Source: an uncultured bacterium
GTDB taxonomy: Bacteria; Cyanobacteriota; Vampirovibrionia; Gastranaerophilales; Gastranaerophilaceae
Direction: 5' to 3'
NCBI GenBank assembly: GCA_900319365.1
Contig: ONOE01000018.1
Span: 1 to 64,000 of the forward strand
DNA length: 64,000 nucleotides
The position numbers were made by a program, and so were the translations under genes. How positions within the stretch are numbered: the stretch's first letter is position 1; every line of letters begins with the position of its first letter. Below are positions 1 to 8,059 of this stretch, in pieces. The notes beneath the pieces are model-generated. The model was given only the letters and a program-made list of their open reading frames with translations. It did no database searches and was not told the origin of the DNA.

Positions 1-148
1 TTTTTCAGCACAAAACCTTTCACACTACTTACATTTATATAAAGTTTTTTGTGTAGCCTGATTTGCCTGTTTTTTAATTTTTGTTACATTTGTTAAAAAA
101 TTTTTGCCCAAAAACTAAAAAATACTTGCAAAAATGCGAAAAATTCTA

Positions 149-168
149 TATACTATCTTTGTAGTATA
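149..168 (+). promoter_or_regulatory. Palindromic promoter region of the first small gene
   Basis: A 7-bp inverted repeat (TATACTA, 6-nt gap, TAGTATA) lies in an AT-rich stretch 18 bases before the small gene at 186. It overlaps the most plausible -10 sequence, so it may be an operator or part of the promoter. A comparable palindrome precedes the small gene at 30785. The assignment is by position and symmetry only. Confidence 0.35.
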
Positions 169-185
169 CGTGTGAGGGTAGAAAA

Positions 186-461
186 ATGTTAGTCAGTTTA
201 ATGGCAAGATTGAGTGCGATATCTCAGATGCATAATGCGCAATGGGCTATGATGCAAAACAGCCGCAATATGATGAATGTTGCAAGGAATTTGCCGTTTG
301 GCGGATATAATATGCAGACTTTGCATGATTTGGACACAAGATTTGCGCTTAACAACGCTCAAAGCAAAACGCTTTATATGATTGCAGCAGCGCAGGAAAA
401 AGCTGCCGCTAAAAATTCAGCGCAAGAAGCTAAAGAAAATAAAATTTCTTACATCGCATAA
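186..461 (+). CDS. Small hypothetical protein, 91 aa
   Basis: I do not recognise this protein. It is rich in Met, Asn, Gln and Ala, has no signal peptide or membrane segment, and its C-terminal third (about residues 58-85) is an Ala/Lys/Glu-rich probable helix. It ends in Ser-Tyr-Ile-Ala, close to the His-Ile-Ala end of the other small protein at 30785, and both genes have a palindrome just upstream. The ATG follows a purine-rich GAGGGTAGAAAA ribosome site, which supports this start. It stands alone ahead of pepA, about 200 bases away. It is probably a real lineage-specific gene of unknown role. Confidence 0.6.
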   Translation: MLVSLMARLSAISQMHNAQWAMMQNSRNMMNVARNLPFGGYNMQTLHDLDTRFALNNAQSKTLYMIAAAQEKAAAKNSAQEAKENKISYIA

Positions 462-659
462 TTTTTATAAAAACGTTTAAAATTTTTCTATATTTAATAT
501 TATTAACCGATTTTCTTTTAGGAGTGAATAATGCTATACTGCATAAGTGGTCGGATTAGGTTTTTAATCTGATAATATGCATGAATTGTAATTTTTAAAA
601 AGCATAAATGTTTTTCATTTTTGATTTTTAATTATCAATTTTAAAAACAGGAGGATTTT

Positions 660-2063
660 ATGGAAATTAAACTTGTGGAAAACGTAAAAGAAGTTCCATG
701 CGATGTCTTAATCATCAGTAAATTCAAAGACAAAGAAACGACAAGCGATCTTGCAAACAAATTTTTGCCCGAAGATTTTGAGTGCAAAAAAGGTGAAATT
801 TTTGTTATTCACACACATGGAGAACAGAATGCAAAATATATTTTGGTTGTCGGTCTTGGTGATGAAAAAGATTTAACAAACAACGTAATAAGAGAAAGCG
901 TTTCAAAGGCGATAAAGAAATGCGCATGCCTAAAAGCTAAAAAAGTTGCCGTCGAATTTAACACCGATTACAATTACGGCGGCCCTGCATTATTGGGAGC
1001 AAGCATTGCAAACTATCATTTTGACAAATATAAAACCAAAAAAGACCACAGAATTAATGAATTTTATTTGCCGTCTGATGTGGATGTTGAACTTGTTGAA
1101 AGAGCAGAAGTTGTATCAGAAGCTATGAGATTTTCAAGAAATCTTTCAAATGAACCCGCAGCTTTTGCAACCCCGACAAAACTTGCTGAAATTGCGCAAG
1201 GTCTTGAGGGTATTGAAACTGAAGTATTTAACAGCGCAAAAATTCAAGAACTCGGTATGGGGGCTTACCTTGCGGTTGCAAAAGGCAGCGTTGAGCCGCC
1301 TAAATTTATTCACATGAAATATACCCCTAAACATGCGAAGAAAAAAATTGCAATTATCGGTAAAGGCTTGTGCTTTGATTCGGGCGGACTTGATATTAAA
1401 CCGCCGTCCTCAATGCTTACTATGAGAGATGATATGTCGGCTGCGGCATCAGTTATTGCAATTATGAGGGCTATGGCAAAATTAAAACCGGATGTTGAGG
1501 TTCACGGCATAATCGCTGCATGCGAAAATATGCCGGGCGCAGGTGCTTATAAACCCGGCGACATTTTAACCGCAATGAACGGCAAAACAATTGAAGTTGA
1601 TAATACCGATGCAGAGGGTCGTTTGACTTTGGCTGATGCATTGTGCTTTGCTTGCAAACTCAAAGTTGATGAGGTGGTTGATATCGCAACATTGACGGGA
1701 GCTTGTATGGTTGCTTTGGGAACTGCTGCAACAGGTATTATGGGTAATGATGAAAAATTCATTCACGACATTATCGAAACAGGTAAAATTGCGGGTGAAA
1801 AATACTGGGAATTACCTATGTGGCAGGAATACAGAGATCAAATGGATTCTGAAATCGCCGATATGAAAAATACAGGTACACGATATGGCGGCGCATCGGC
1901 TGCAGGTATGTTCTTAAAAGAATTTGTTACTGATGACGTTAAATGGGCTCATTTGGACGTTGCGGGAACAGCATTCATTGAAAAACCGCAAAAAGAATTT
2001 TTATGCGGCGGTTCAACTGCAGCAGGCGTAAGAACAATGATTAAATATATCATTGAACAGTAA
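660..2063 (+). CDS. pepA: Leucyl aminopeptidase, M17 family
   Basis: Cytosolic metalloaminopeptidase that removes N-terminal residues from peptides for turnover. The 467-aa length is normal for the family. The C-terminal catalytic domain holds the metal and active-site motifs in order: GKGLCFDSGG near residue 234 (metal Lys and Asp), an Asp-Met-Ser-Ala stretch about 25 residues later (second metal Asp), and the M17 signature NTDAEGRLTLADAL from residue 315 (Asp317 and Glu319 as ligands). The N-terminal 160 residues are the variable macro-like domain. The start is supported by an AGGAGG site 6 bases upstream. The gene is monocistronic and ends at a strong hairpin terminator. Family membership is secure, but the exact peptide specificity is not visible. 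Confidence 0.95.
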   Translation: MEIKLVENVKEVPCDVLIISKFKDKETTSDLANKFLPEDFECKKGEIFVIHTHGEQNAKYILVVGLGDEKDLTNNVIRESVSKAIKKCACLKAKKVAVEFNTDYNYGGPALLGASIANYHFDKYKTKKDHRINEFYLPSDVDVELVERAEVVSEAMRFSRNLSNEPAAFATPTKLAEIAQGLEGIETEVFNSAKIQELGMGAYLAVAKGSVEPPKFIHMKYTPKHAKKKIAIIGKGLCFDSGGLDIKPPSSMLTMRDDMSAAASVIAIMRAMAKLKPDVEVHGIIAACENMPGAGAYKPGDILTAMNGKTIEVDNTDAEGRLTLADALCFACKLKVDEVVDIATLTGACMVALGTAATGIMGNDEKFIHDIIETGKIAGEKYWELPMWQEYRDQMDSEIADMKNTGTRYGGASAAGMFLKEFVTDDVKWAHLDVAGTAFIEKPQKEFLCGGSTAAGVRTMIKYIIEQ

Positions 2064-2092
2064 AAAAATAATTTGAATAAAATTAATAAATT

Positions 2093-2130
2093 GCAGCGGA
2101 AGTTTTTATAAAACTTCCGCTGCTTTTTTT
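2093..2130 (+). terminator. Rho-independent terminator of pepA
   Basis: A 14-bp GC-containing stem (GCAGCGGAAGTTTT, 4-nt loop, exact complement) is followed by a run of seven T residues, 30 bases after the pepA stop codon. The minus-strand dnaN ends about 55 bases further on, so this separates two convergent genes. Confidence 0.9.
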
Positions 2131-2183
2131 ATAATATTTTAACAAAAATGCAGGCTGGGCATACTTGCTCAACAATGCACTTA

Positions 2184-3305
2184 TTATCTTATTTGAACGG
2201 GCATAATCAAACAGATGAAATCATCTTCGCTGTTCGGTCTTAAAACCGTTGCGGATAACGGAGCGTTCAAACCGATAATTACTTCGTCGCTTTCGATAAT
2301 TCTCAATGCATCGAGCACAAATTTATAATTGAATGCGATGAGCAATTCTTCGTCTGTGTATTGAATATCGATTGTATCTTCGGATTTTCCCGCATCGGGA
2401 GTATCGGCGCTCAGGGTCAATTCATTATCGGCAAATTTCATTTTAACAATGCTTGTTTTGTCGTTAACCATGACCGAAACTCTTTCAAGAGCCGCAATCA
2501 ATTGAGAAACATTTACAACGGCTTTTTTCGGACTTTCTGACGGGATAAGCTGATTGTATCTCGGGAACTGCCCTTCTAAAAGTCTTGAAATGACGAGAAT
2601 TTTTTCGGTTTTAAATATAATTGTTGATTTGTCTTTGCAAATTTTTATTGAAGATTCGTCAATAAACGTGCTCATTTTTAATAATTCGTTCAAGGTTCTT
2701 GACGGGATTATGAGCTGCGTTTGTTCTGTAATGGTGCTTGAGATTTTTTCTCTTACTCTTGCCAAACGGTTTCCGTCTGTAGATGCGATTTCGAGGATAC
2801 CATTATTAAAATCGCATACAATACCTGATAAAAGGTTGCTGACTTCGTAGCTTGCGGCAGCGAAACCTGCTTGTCTGATACCTTTGAGGAACGGGGTTAA
2901 TTCAACGTCAAAACATTTTGTATCGTCAATTTCGTAGTTGAATATATCCATGGGAAATTCACTTGCAGAGATTCCTATTATGTCGAATTTTGATTTCCGG
3001 CATGTGATAATAACGTTGGGGCTGTCTTGTTCTGTTTCGACGGTAATAAGATCGTTGCCGAGCTTGGAAACGATTTCGTTCAATTTTTTGGCAGGCAGGG
3101 TAATTTTGCCTTGTTCCTGAACTTGAGCATCGAGTTTTGTAATAACGGTCAGGACTAAATCAGTAGCGCTTAAGCGGATTTGATTGTTGTCGAGAGTTTC
3201 GATTAAGATGTTGTACAAAACAGGTTGAACGGCTTTTTGAGATGTAGCTCTTTCTACAATTCTGATACCGTTTAATAAATCATCTCTGTTAATTATGAAT
3301 TTCAT
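2184..3305 (-). CDS. dnaN: DNA polymerase III sliding clamp, beta subunit
   Basis: The ring-shaped processivity clamp that tethers DNA polymerase III to DNA. At 373 aa it has the normal length, with three repeated clamp domains (about 1-125, 126-250, 251-373). Recognisable elements are the N-terminus MKFIINRDDLLNGI, the SGIVCDF-type middle-domain segment and the C-terminal end I-M-P-V-Q-I-R, which closes the third domain and lines the hydrophobic partner pocket. The ATG is preceded on the minus strand by AAGGAG. No dnaA or recF is adjacent, so the classical dnaA-dnaN order is not kept here. It is convergent with pepA. Confidence 0.96.
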   Translation of the reverse strand: MKFIINRDDLLNGIRIVERATSQKAVQPVLYNILIETLDNNQIRLSATDLVLTVITKLDAQVQEQGKITLPAKKLNEIVSKLGNDLITVETEQDSPNVIITCRKSKFDIIGISASEFPMDIFNYEIDDTKCFDVELTPFLKGIRQAGFAAASYEVSNLLSGIVCDFNNGILEIASTDGNRLARVREKISSTITEQTQLIIPSRTLNELLKMSTFIDESSIKICKDKSTIIFKTEKILVISRLLEGQFPRYNQLIPSESPKKAVVNVSQLIAALERVSVMVNDKTSIVKMKFADNELTLSADTPDAGKSEDTIDIQYTDEELLIAFNYKFVLDALRIIESDEVIIGLNAPLSATVLRPNSEDDFICLIMPVQIR

Positions 3306-3411
3306 ACCCTACTCCTTATGTTTTTTATTATTATAAGACAAACACGCAAAAAAATAAAATAATGTTAAGCGAGATTGAAACATTTGGATTTTAATGGCGA
3401 TAAGACAAAAA

Positions 3412-3600
3412 ATATTGTCTCTCCCCGACATATACGGGGTCTTGACCCGCAAGGGAAAGAAACATCGCCGTTCGAGTCATTCAGAGCCGCAAAGCGGCGA
3501 AAAATCTATCAATGCAGACCCTCGACGTTAAAGCAACAAATTCTGTCATTCTGAGCGATAGCGAAAAATCTCCTAAATTAACCAAAACAACGGTTCAAAA
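3412..3600. repeat. Composite REP-like intergenic repeat reaching into a gene
   Basis: Contains fragments also found in the other intergenic islands: a CCCCGACATATACGGGGT palindrome, GAGTCATTCAGAG, and near 3544 the CATTCTGAGCGATAGCGAA block that recurs around 15785, 28460 and 31470. The second half lies inside the open reading frame that starts at 3512. Confidence 0.7.
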
Positions 3601-4075
3601 AGTACATAAGACTCAAGACCTTGCAAGCGGCACTAAGTCTGCAGAGGTTGTTTCGATTGCCAAAACTGAGCAAAAAGTTAATAACGTAAAAGCAAAAACA
3701 GCACAAAAACCTGCTACCCAAACAAATAACAAGGTTTTAAACAATCTGTCGGCTGTTGCTGTTACTCAAGTTACAAGCGTTAATACAACAAAGGCAACCG
3801 TACAAAAGACAAAGAAAGCATCAACAAAGGTTAAAAAAGCAAAACGCAACAACGGATTTATCGCAAGACTTAAAAGTTTAACTAACCGCCATAATACGGC
3901 TAAAGTTAACTCTGCACGTCCTGTTGCACAGGTTCAGCCTGTTGCACCTATTCAAACATCATCAGGCGCAAGGGTAATCAAACAGTTGACCCCGAACCAA
4001 AAACAACACCTTGAATACACGATCAAAACTCAAATGAAAGCAGTTGTAAAGTACTATGAGAATTACTTTTGGTAA
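3512..4075 (+). CDS. Basic Lys/Thr-rich hypothetical protein with a repeat-derived N-terminus
   Basis: A 187-aa protein extremely rich in Lys, Thr, Ala, Val and Gln. Residues 1-140 are of low complexity with a very basic stretch around residues 90-115 (KKASTKVKKAKRNN), and the C-terminal 40 residues look folded (QKQHLEYTIKTQMKAVVKYY). The only in-frame ATG lies inside a dispersed REP-like repeat, and residues 9-20 (TNSVILSDSEKS) are that repeat translated. Either the repeat supplied a new N-terminus or the true start is a missed non-ATG codon further in. The basic tail could bind nucleic acid, but there is no direct evidence. It is convergent with the next gene, 8 bases away. Confidence 0.5.
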   Translation: MQTLDVKATNSVILSDSEKSPKLTKTTVQKVHKTQDLASGTKSAEVVSIAKTEQKVNNVKAKTAQKPATQTNNKVLNNLSAVAVTQVTSVNTTKATVQKTKKASTKVKKAKRNNGFIARLKSLTNRHNTAKVNSARPVAQVQPVAPIQTSSGARVIKQLTPNQKQHLEYTIKTQMKAVVKYYENYFW

Positions 4076-4082
4076 TTATATA

Positions 4083-4574
4083 TTATTTCTCTTGTTTATG
4101 TTTTAAAAATGTACACAACATAATTATTCCAGCAACAGCAAACCATATACATATCAATAAAGAATAATCTTCATTTATTTCGTAGTCTTTAATATCGGGA
4201 CTATTTAAAAATTTTATTATTTCCTCTGCCCTTTCATGTGCAATCATATCGAATTTAGTGCAATTATTTAGAGCATTTTCAATAATTTCCCCATGTTTCA
4301 TAATAAAATTTAAATCATAACATTCGAAGGATTCTGTATGCCGATTGTATTTGCCTCCGCGAATCTCTTTTTTGATATGTTTGTCAACTTTAATATCTTT
4401 AATCTCAGAAAGTTTAAAAGTGTTTTTATGCTCAGATATTCCAATGATATTTCGGTTGTTTACCACACAAATGTCTTTATTTTTGTGACATTCAAAAGAG
4501 TATTTACATGGTTGTAAAAGCCCTATTGAAAATAATATAACTACAAGTGTTAATTCAAATAGATATTTTTTCAT
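4083..4574 (-). CDS. Small membrane protein with two transmembrane segments
   Basis: 163 aa of unknown function. A hydrophobic N-terminal segment (about residues 5-20, LFELTLVVILFSIGLL) and a second one near the C-terminus (about 138-156, LLICIWFAVAGIIMLCTF) flank a soluble central domain with beta-rich character (VVNNRNIIGISEHKNTFKLSEIKDIKV), reminiscent of PH-like domains of small bacterial membrane proteins. That comparison rests on general pattern only. It is a single gene convergent with the basic protein to its left, and no recognisable partner sits nearby. Confidence 0.6.
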   Translation of the reverse strand: MKKYLFELTLVVILFSIGLLQPCKYSFECHKNKDICVVNNRNIIGISEHKNTFKLSEIKDIKVDKHIKKEIRGGKYNRHTESFECYDLNFIMKHGEIIENALNNCTKFDMIAHERAEEIIKFLNSPDIKDYEINEDYSLLICIWFAVAGIIMLCTFLKHKQEK

Positions 4575-4618
4575 ATTCGGATTATATCAGAAACTTTTGT
4601 ATTTAACAATTCTTATTG

Positions 4619-4745
4619 CGGTTATTTTGTTACCAAAATCAGACATTCTGGACATTTAAACTCAGACTATTTCCGACCTTGTCAAATCGGCAAAAGCTTG
4701 ATTGTTTCGGGCTTTCGCCCTCACAATGGCATGAAAAGCTTCCGA
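4619..4745 (-). repeat. Dispersed GGTCGGAA-type repeat (copy 1)
   Basis: Read on the minus strand it runs: gagggcgaaagcccgaa, AAGCTTTTGCCGATTT, GGTCGGAA, then AATGTCC-type words. The same order of blocks appears on the plus strand at 44995-45110, and parts recur at 41062-41180 and in reverse at 54519-54600. All four copies sit beside scars or gene-content breakpoints. Confidence 0.7.
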
Positions 4746-4794
4746 CCAAAAGTCCTGTTAAAAGGTAGCAGTTGTAAACAAATTATAAAATAAT

Positions 4795-4827
4795 AAAACC
4801 CAAAAACTTAAATCGTTTTTGGGTTTT
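4795..4827 (-). terminator. Hairpin downstream of the tRNA relic
   Basis: A perfect 13-bp inverted repeat (AAAACCCAAAAAC / GTTTTTGGGTTTT, 7-nt loop) lies immediately 3' of the tRNA relic on the minus strand. The T tract is short, so termination strength is uncertain. Confidence 0.6.
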
Positions 4828-4831
4828 AAAA

Positions 4832-4876
4832 TGGAGGAGGAAGTGGGATTCGAACCCACGGAACGGGCATTCCTCC
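4832..4876 (-). pseudogene. Internally deleted tRNA-Ser relic (acceptor stem plus T arm)
   Basis: On the minus strand a perfect 7-bp acceptor stem (GGAGGAA with TTCCTCC) encloses TGCCCG and a complete T arm (GTGGG, TTCGAAT loop, CCCAC), and ends in TCCA. The 5' block GGAGGAATGCCCG and the 3' block match the ends of a bacterial tRNA-Ser, but the D arm, anticodon arm and long variable arm are missing, leaving 45 nt instead of about 90. It retains a hairpin downstream. It cannot decode a codon. It is either a deletion scar, possibly an old integration site, or a mini-tRNA-like transcript. The plus-strand open frame across it (protein beginning MEEEVGFEPTERAF) is a known type of tRNA artefact. 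Confidence 0.75.
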
Positions 4877-4934
4877 ATTACTTGTTGTTTCGTGTAATTC
4901 CATTGTATCAATTAAATCTCTTGTGTCAAGTTTA

Positions 4935-5019
4935 CTGTCATTTTTTTTATGCAATGGCTAATATGTCCCTTTGCTTTAAAATCATAAAAAAAATGACAGC
5001 CGTTTAAAAAGCTGTCATT
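4935..5019 (-). terminator. Terminator of the 775-aa gene with an outer inverted repeat
   Basis: AATGACAGC and GCTGTCATT (4992-5000 and 5011-5019) form a 9-bp stem followed on the minus strand by eight T residues, a good terminator for the large gene ending at 5057. In addition a 17-bp block at 4935-4951 is repeated in perfect inverted form at 4983-4999, so the terminator tail has been duplicated in reverse. Confidence 0.75.
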
Positions 5020-5056
5020 AAATTGCACTTATTTGCTCATAGTATCTTGCTATTTA

Positions 5057-7384
5057 TCAGTTAGAAAACATTGAGAATGTTTTCTCGATTGACTTAGAAA
5101 TGATATTTTGTACAGAACTCATCTCTGTAGTCAATTCTGCTATTTCGGCATCCAATTTCTTGGTTTTGATATCTATACTGTCTTCTTTGTAGGTGATTTC
5201 GGATTTCTTACGGGTATATTCAACTTCTGCTCTTGAAATTGCATCGTTATCGGTTTCTTCTGACATATAGCTGATATCGTTGTATCTCTGTTGATAGAAG
5301 TAACCGTCATTATTCAATGCCATCAATGAATATCTGCCGTCTTTAATTGCACTTTCAAAGTATTCGCTGTCCTGAACCATATCATCATATCTCCAGCCGT
5401 GAGCACAGATATTGTTATATAATTCGTTCCAGAAATCGGCAACTTTTTCATCGTTTGTAATTTCATCAGAGCTGTTAGTTACATAAGTGTAATTCGGATC
5501 ATCTGTTACGAAAGATGTTTTGGTTCCGTCTGCATCAATACCTTTGCCGACTACGTAATTTGATTTGGTTCCTCTCAAATAGTTATCATAGTAAGTTAAG
5601 AATGCTGATACCATATTTGATAAGTTGATTGCAGAAGTTCCGCCGTTGTTGATACAAATTCTGTTATAAGAATTTGATTTGTTATAAGCATTGTTATCTT
5701 TCATTGAGCTGTCGCTGTTTCTGCCGCCGTTACGGAACATCGTCTGGAAAAATCCCGTAAATCCGCCGCAATCTTTTACGGCATTCTTTGCCTGAAGCAT
5801 TTTCTTTTCGGTCATTGCTAAGGCCTGATTTAATGCGGCATCACTTGTTTCATCAACGTTTAAGCCTGTTCCGATGCTGCCGTAACCAAAGATTTTTGCA
5901 ACATATTCCAACATTGCCTTTGATGCTGCTTCGATTTCAGAACCGTCTTCGTCGCCTTTAACCATTAAAACAACGTTGCTTTTTAATAAATCAGCTATTG
6001 TCATTCCTTTAAGGTCTTCGGCATCTTTGTTGATTACATCGTTTACTACAACGGTTAACTGTTTGTGAGTTTTATCACCGTCTTGGGTCGTTGTTGTATA
6101 TGTGCCCGAACCGAGTACGGCTTTATTACCGCTTGCCTGCAACAATGCATCAATTGAAATCCGGTTATCGGTGTTTCCTTCGGTATCTTTACCGCCTATA
6201 GTTTTATCTCCCGTGCTTGATGACCAGCTGATTGTTTGGTTTGCTTTTTTAGCTTCAGCTCTTGCCTGATCATAAATAGCCCAGTAGATAGGAAATTCAT
6301 ATTCCGATAAATATTTTCCGCCGGAAGTTTGAACATTGCTTCCGTCAGCGGGAACTGTTTTGGTAGTATCGTTTCCGTCGTATTTGAAACCTGATTTGAG
6401 TAATTCAAGTTCTTTTGTATATCTTGCTTTCTGGTTTTCGTTTTCAGCATGAGAAATCTTATGTTCCAAATCGCTGAATTTTTTCATTACACTTGAAATA
6501 GCGCTGCCGTCGCCTGATTTTAACGTCGGAGGATTTTCAGACCAATCCCAATCTGCTGCTGCGGTACCTTTATTTTCGCCGAGCGCATTTTGAGCATTTT
6601 TAACAACATCATCTATTGTATCAACGGATACTTTGTTAGAAATTGAATAATTGTTGCCGTTAAAGAAAGTACCTGCATTGATATAAGCTAATTTTGCATT
6701 CTTTGTTCTATTCGTATATGCTTGAATAACTGCATCATATTCGGTTGAAGTCATACCTGTTGAGCCGATTTCTGATTTTACTATTTGAAGCCAATCAAGT
6801 GATTGTTTACCGATATTTTTATCGTTTACCAAATCGCTCAAAGTCGTAGCATCTGCAACGCCTTTATTTTTAGGAACAGCGCCCATACCTGCCGAATAAT
6901 GCCAACCTACATCGGCACTTTTATAAGAAGAAGTTTGACCTGTTAAAACTTTATAAGTTTGTTCTGTTATTACGTTATCATTAGTACCTGAAGTCGGAGT
7001 AGCAAGTGATTTAAGGAAAGCGTTTCTTCCGCTTTCTGAAGCTGTACCGCCTGCCATGCCGATACCTGCAGCTTTAGCGGCTGCCGCATATTTTGAATTT
7101 AATACGATGGCACCTGATTTTGTTGAAACCATATAAGGGTTATAATCATTTGTAGCAGACGGCATCATAAGTAAACTGTAAGTAACGCCGTAATCACCGT
7201 CAGTTGCATCATTTTTCCAAACAAGTTTGGTAGAATTCATGGCATTAGCATATTCTTGCGAAATATCAGTCATTTGATCGGTCAGCTCAAGTTTTTGTTG
7301 AGCCAACTGGGTAGATTGAAATTCACAATTAGCTTTTCTCAGGGTAATACCCAGAAATCTTGCTTGTGATGCCGCTAATCCCAT
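5057..7384 (-). CDS. Large coiled-coil protein of unknown function (MGLAASQARFLG family)
   Basis: A 775-aa protein starting MGLAASQARFLGITLRK, an opening I associate with a lineage-specific family of Gastranaerophilales in which several paralogues per genome share this N-terminus. Helical, coiled-coil-prone segments lie at residues 20-55 and 715-770 (ITYKEDSIDIKTKKLDAEI and following), with a Thr/Ser/Asp-rich middle that looks like a surface-exposed domain. No Sec signal peptide or membrane span is evident. The ends resemble rod or hook-like subunits of export machines, but that is only an impression. It is monocistronic, with a good ribosome site (GAAAGGAATTACG) and its own terminator. Confidence 0.75.
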   Translation of the reverse strand: MGLAASQARFLGITLRKANCEFQSTQLAQQKLELTDQMTDISQEYANAMNSTKLVWKNDATDGDYGVTYSLLMMPSATNDYNPYMVSTKSGAIVLNSKYAAAAKAAGIGMAGGTASESGRNAFLKSLATPTSGTNDNVITEQTYKVLTGQTSSYKSADVGWHYSAGMGAVPKNKGVADATTLSDLVNDKNIGKQSLDWLQIVKSEIGSTGMTSTEYDAVIQAYTNRTKNAKLAYINAGTFFNGNNYSISNKVSVDTIDDVVKNAQNALGENKGTAAADWDWSENPPTLKSGDGSAISSVMKKFSDLEHKISHAENENQKARYTKELELLKSGFKYDGNDTTKTVPADGSNVQTSGGKYLSEYEFPIYWAIYDQARAEAKKANQTISWSSSTGDKTIGGKDTEGNTDNRISIDALLQASGNKAVLGSGTYTTTTQDGDKTHKQLTVVVNDVINKDAEDLKGMTIADLLKSNVVLMVKGDEDGSEIEAASKAMLEYVAKIFGYGSIGTGLNVDETSDAALNQALAMTEKKMLQAKNAVKDCGGFTGFFQTMFRNGGRNSDSSMKDNNAYNKSNSYNRICINNGGTSAINLSNMVSAFLTYYDNYLRGTKSNYVVGKGIDADGTKTSFVTDDPNYTYVTNSSDEITNDEKVADFWNELYNNICAHGWRYDDMVQDSEYFESAIKDGRYSLMALNNDGYFYQQRYNDISYMSEETDNDAISRAEVEYTRKKSEITYKEDSIDIKTKKLDAEIAELTTEMSSVQNIISKSIEKTFSMFSN

Positions 7385-7526
7385 TTTTTCGTAATTCCTT
7401 TCGGTTAAAATATTCCTTTACTATTCATGTTTACGGCATATTTATATAAAAACTTGAAACATGTTCAAACATGTTAACAAAAATCTTTACATAAATTAAC
7501 ATAAGCTCTAAAATGCCGTAATCAGA

Positions 7527-7757
7527 TTATTTTGTAATAATTAAACAGTCGTAAATTTTATCGATTTTATCTTTCATTTCGCTAAATTGAGATTTCAAAT
7601 CTTCGTGGCTGTTGAGGGTAACAAATCGTTCTTCTATGTCATGTAAAATTTCACGGTGCTTTTTTTCTAATTCTTCAGGGGTAACAACTATTCGCTGTTG
7701 GATTAAAAACACCAGAATAACTATTATCACGGGTGAATAATATAATAATGTGTCCAT
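7527..7757 (-). CDS. Small membrane protein with coiled coil, probably phage-derived
   Basis: 76 aa: an N-terminal membrane anchor (residues 5-22, LYYSPVIIVILVFLIQQR), then VTPEELEKKHREIL and a charged helical tail. Short single-span proteins with a VTPEELEKKH-like stretch are common in tailed-phage late regions. This gene lies at the downstream end of the phage block on the same strand, so I assign it to that block. It could be an accessory lysis (spanin- or holin-like) or packaging protein; the sequence does not decide. GGAGAACC upstream supports the start. Confidence 0.6.
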   Translation of the reverse strand: MDTLLYYSPVIIVILVFLIQQRIVVTPEELEKKHREILHDIEERFVTLNSHEDLKSQFSEMKDKIDKIYDCLIITK

Positions 7758-7800
7758 GAAAGGTTCTCCTATGTAAAAGCGGATAAGTTTATTTATTAAA

Positions 7801-8055
7801 AGATACTAGGATACTAAGACACTAGGGCACTAAGAGATTTCGGTATTTATTTTCCGGAAGATGTAACAGCCGCACGAACATAAGTGAACTGCGGCTACGG
7901 GCGAAGGTTGATTTAATTGACAATTGAAAGTAAGTAGGTCTGCATTGTGCCCATATTCTCATGATTAACTTGTAGATATCGGTATAGCAATACCGACCTT
8001 GCTTTCTTATTGGCTTTCTTAGTATCATAGTGCCTTAGTGCCCCGGCATCTCTTT
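7801..8055. repeat. Octamer repeats in inverted orientation around a 170-bp spacer
   Basis: 7803-7834 is a run of degenerate 8-mers (ATACTAGG, ATACTAAG, ACACTAGG, GCACTAAG). 8018-8053 contains the same 8-mer family on the opposite strand. The two arrays face each other and bracket a spacer without a convincing gene. A short open frame in the spacer has no ribosome site. Confidence 0.65.
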
Positions 8056-8059
8056 AATC

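Noticed and set aside
4819-5007. Plus-strand 62-aa reading frame (starts MGFKMEEEVGFEPTERAF)
   Set aside because: It is the translation of the tRNA-Ser relic and flanks, a known kind of false protein. It has no ribosome site and no plausible domain.
7822-8028. Minus-strand 68-aa reading frame between the octamer arrays
   Set aside because: It has no ribosome site, overlaps the arrays and looks like a chance frame.
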